Source: Nitrospira sp. (GTDB taxonomy: Bacteria > UBA9089 > CG2-30-40-21 > SBAY01). From it: a DNA stretch of 7,366 nucleotides. Below the pieces are notes generated by a model that was not told where the DNA came from, did no database searches, and saw nothing but the letters and a program-made list of their open reading frames with translations. Positions 7,268 to 7,366 of this stretch are shown piece by piece. A program made the position numbers and the translations under genes. The stretch lies in NCBI GenBank assembly GCA_005239945.1, contig SBAY01000355.1:1-7366 (forward strand), in the 5' to 3' direction. Within the stretch, counting starts at the first letter, position 1; the number at the start of each line of letters is the position of its first letter.

Positions 7268-7350
7268 AATTTTGGATTTTGGATTTTCGATTTTGGATTG
7301 AGGAATTTTAATATCCTTAATCCAAAATCGAAAATCCAAAATCCAAAATT
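7268..7350. repeat. Very long hairpin with perfect 32-bp arms
   Basis: Positions 7268-7299 are the exact reverse complement of 7319-7350. The stem can continue through 7300-7304 with 7314-7318 (one G·T pair), giving 37 bp around a 9-base loop. The arms consist of repeated TTTTGGATT words with one TTTTCGATT variant, so they also hold short direct repeats. The element lies about 100 bases upstream of the GH57 start, and no coding frame passes through it. It has no T-tract after the stem on either strand. It looks like a short palindromic repeat element of the kind that disperses in some bacterial genomes; an effect on GH57 transcription is possible but not shown. Confidence 0.88.
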
Positions 7351-7366
7351 TCATTTGGTATTAACT

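Overview
The window is an AT-rich bacterial segment. It holds three complete genes, all on the minus strand, separated by gaps filled with palindromic and repeated DNA. In transcription order (right to left) the genes are a GH57 glycoside hydrolase (7168 to 5519), a Wzy/WaaL-type O-antigen ligase or polymerase with a C-terminal TPR array (5347 to 2804), and a CheA histidine kinase fused to a response-regulator receiver domain (2672 to 492). I see no tRNA, rRNA, CRISPR array, transposase or phage gene.

The multi-pass ligase with a large extracytoplasmic loop suggests a diderm cell that exports polysaccharide or glycosylates surface molecules. The CheA hybrid implies a chemoreceptor-type signalling array controlling motility, pili, surface growth or another output. 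The repeat-rich gaps and the GH57 and TPR-ligase combination would fit an uncultivated, possibly anaerobic or thermophile-related lineage. I cannot assign a phylum from this sequence alone.

Region by region: 1-491 has no gene. It carries a 24-bp perfect hairpin (1-62), a second hairpin (91-132) and a 256-bp inverted-repeat element (184-439). Positions 492-2672 are cheA with an attached REC domain. Positions 2673-2803 contain a strong sigma70-like promoter for cheA (TTGACT, 17 bp, TAGAAT) and a leader hairpin. Positions 2804-5347 are the ligase/TPR gene. Positions 5348-5518 are almost entirely made of short direct and inverted repeats, and these run into the stop codon of the hydrolase gene. 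Positions 5519-7168 are GH57. Positions 7169-7366 contain its ribosome binding site, a small dyad and a very long hairpin with perfect 32-bp arms (7268-7350).

Functionally, the hydrolase is probably a cytoplasmic alpha-glucan enzyme, and the ligase works on lipid-linked glycans at the membrane. Both are carbohydrate-related, but a shared pathway is inference. cheA has its own promoter and no chemotaxis partner is visible, so its place next to the ligase need not mean a shared role. The most unusual feature is that every gap is filled by a different family of palindromic repeat, one of which supplies the stop codon of the hydrolase gene.
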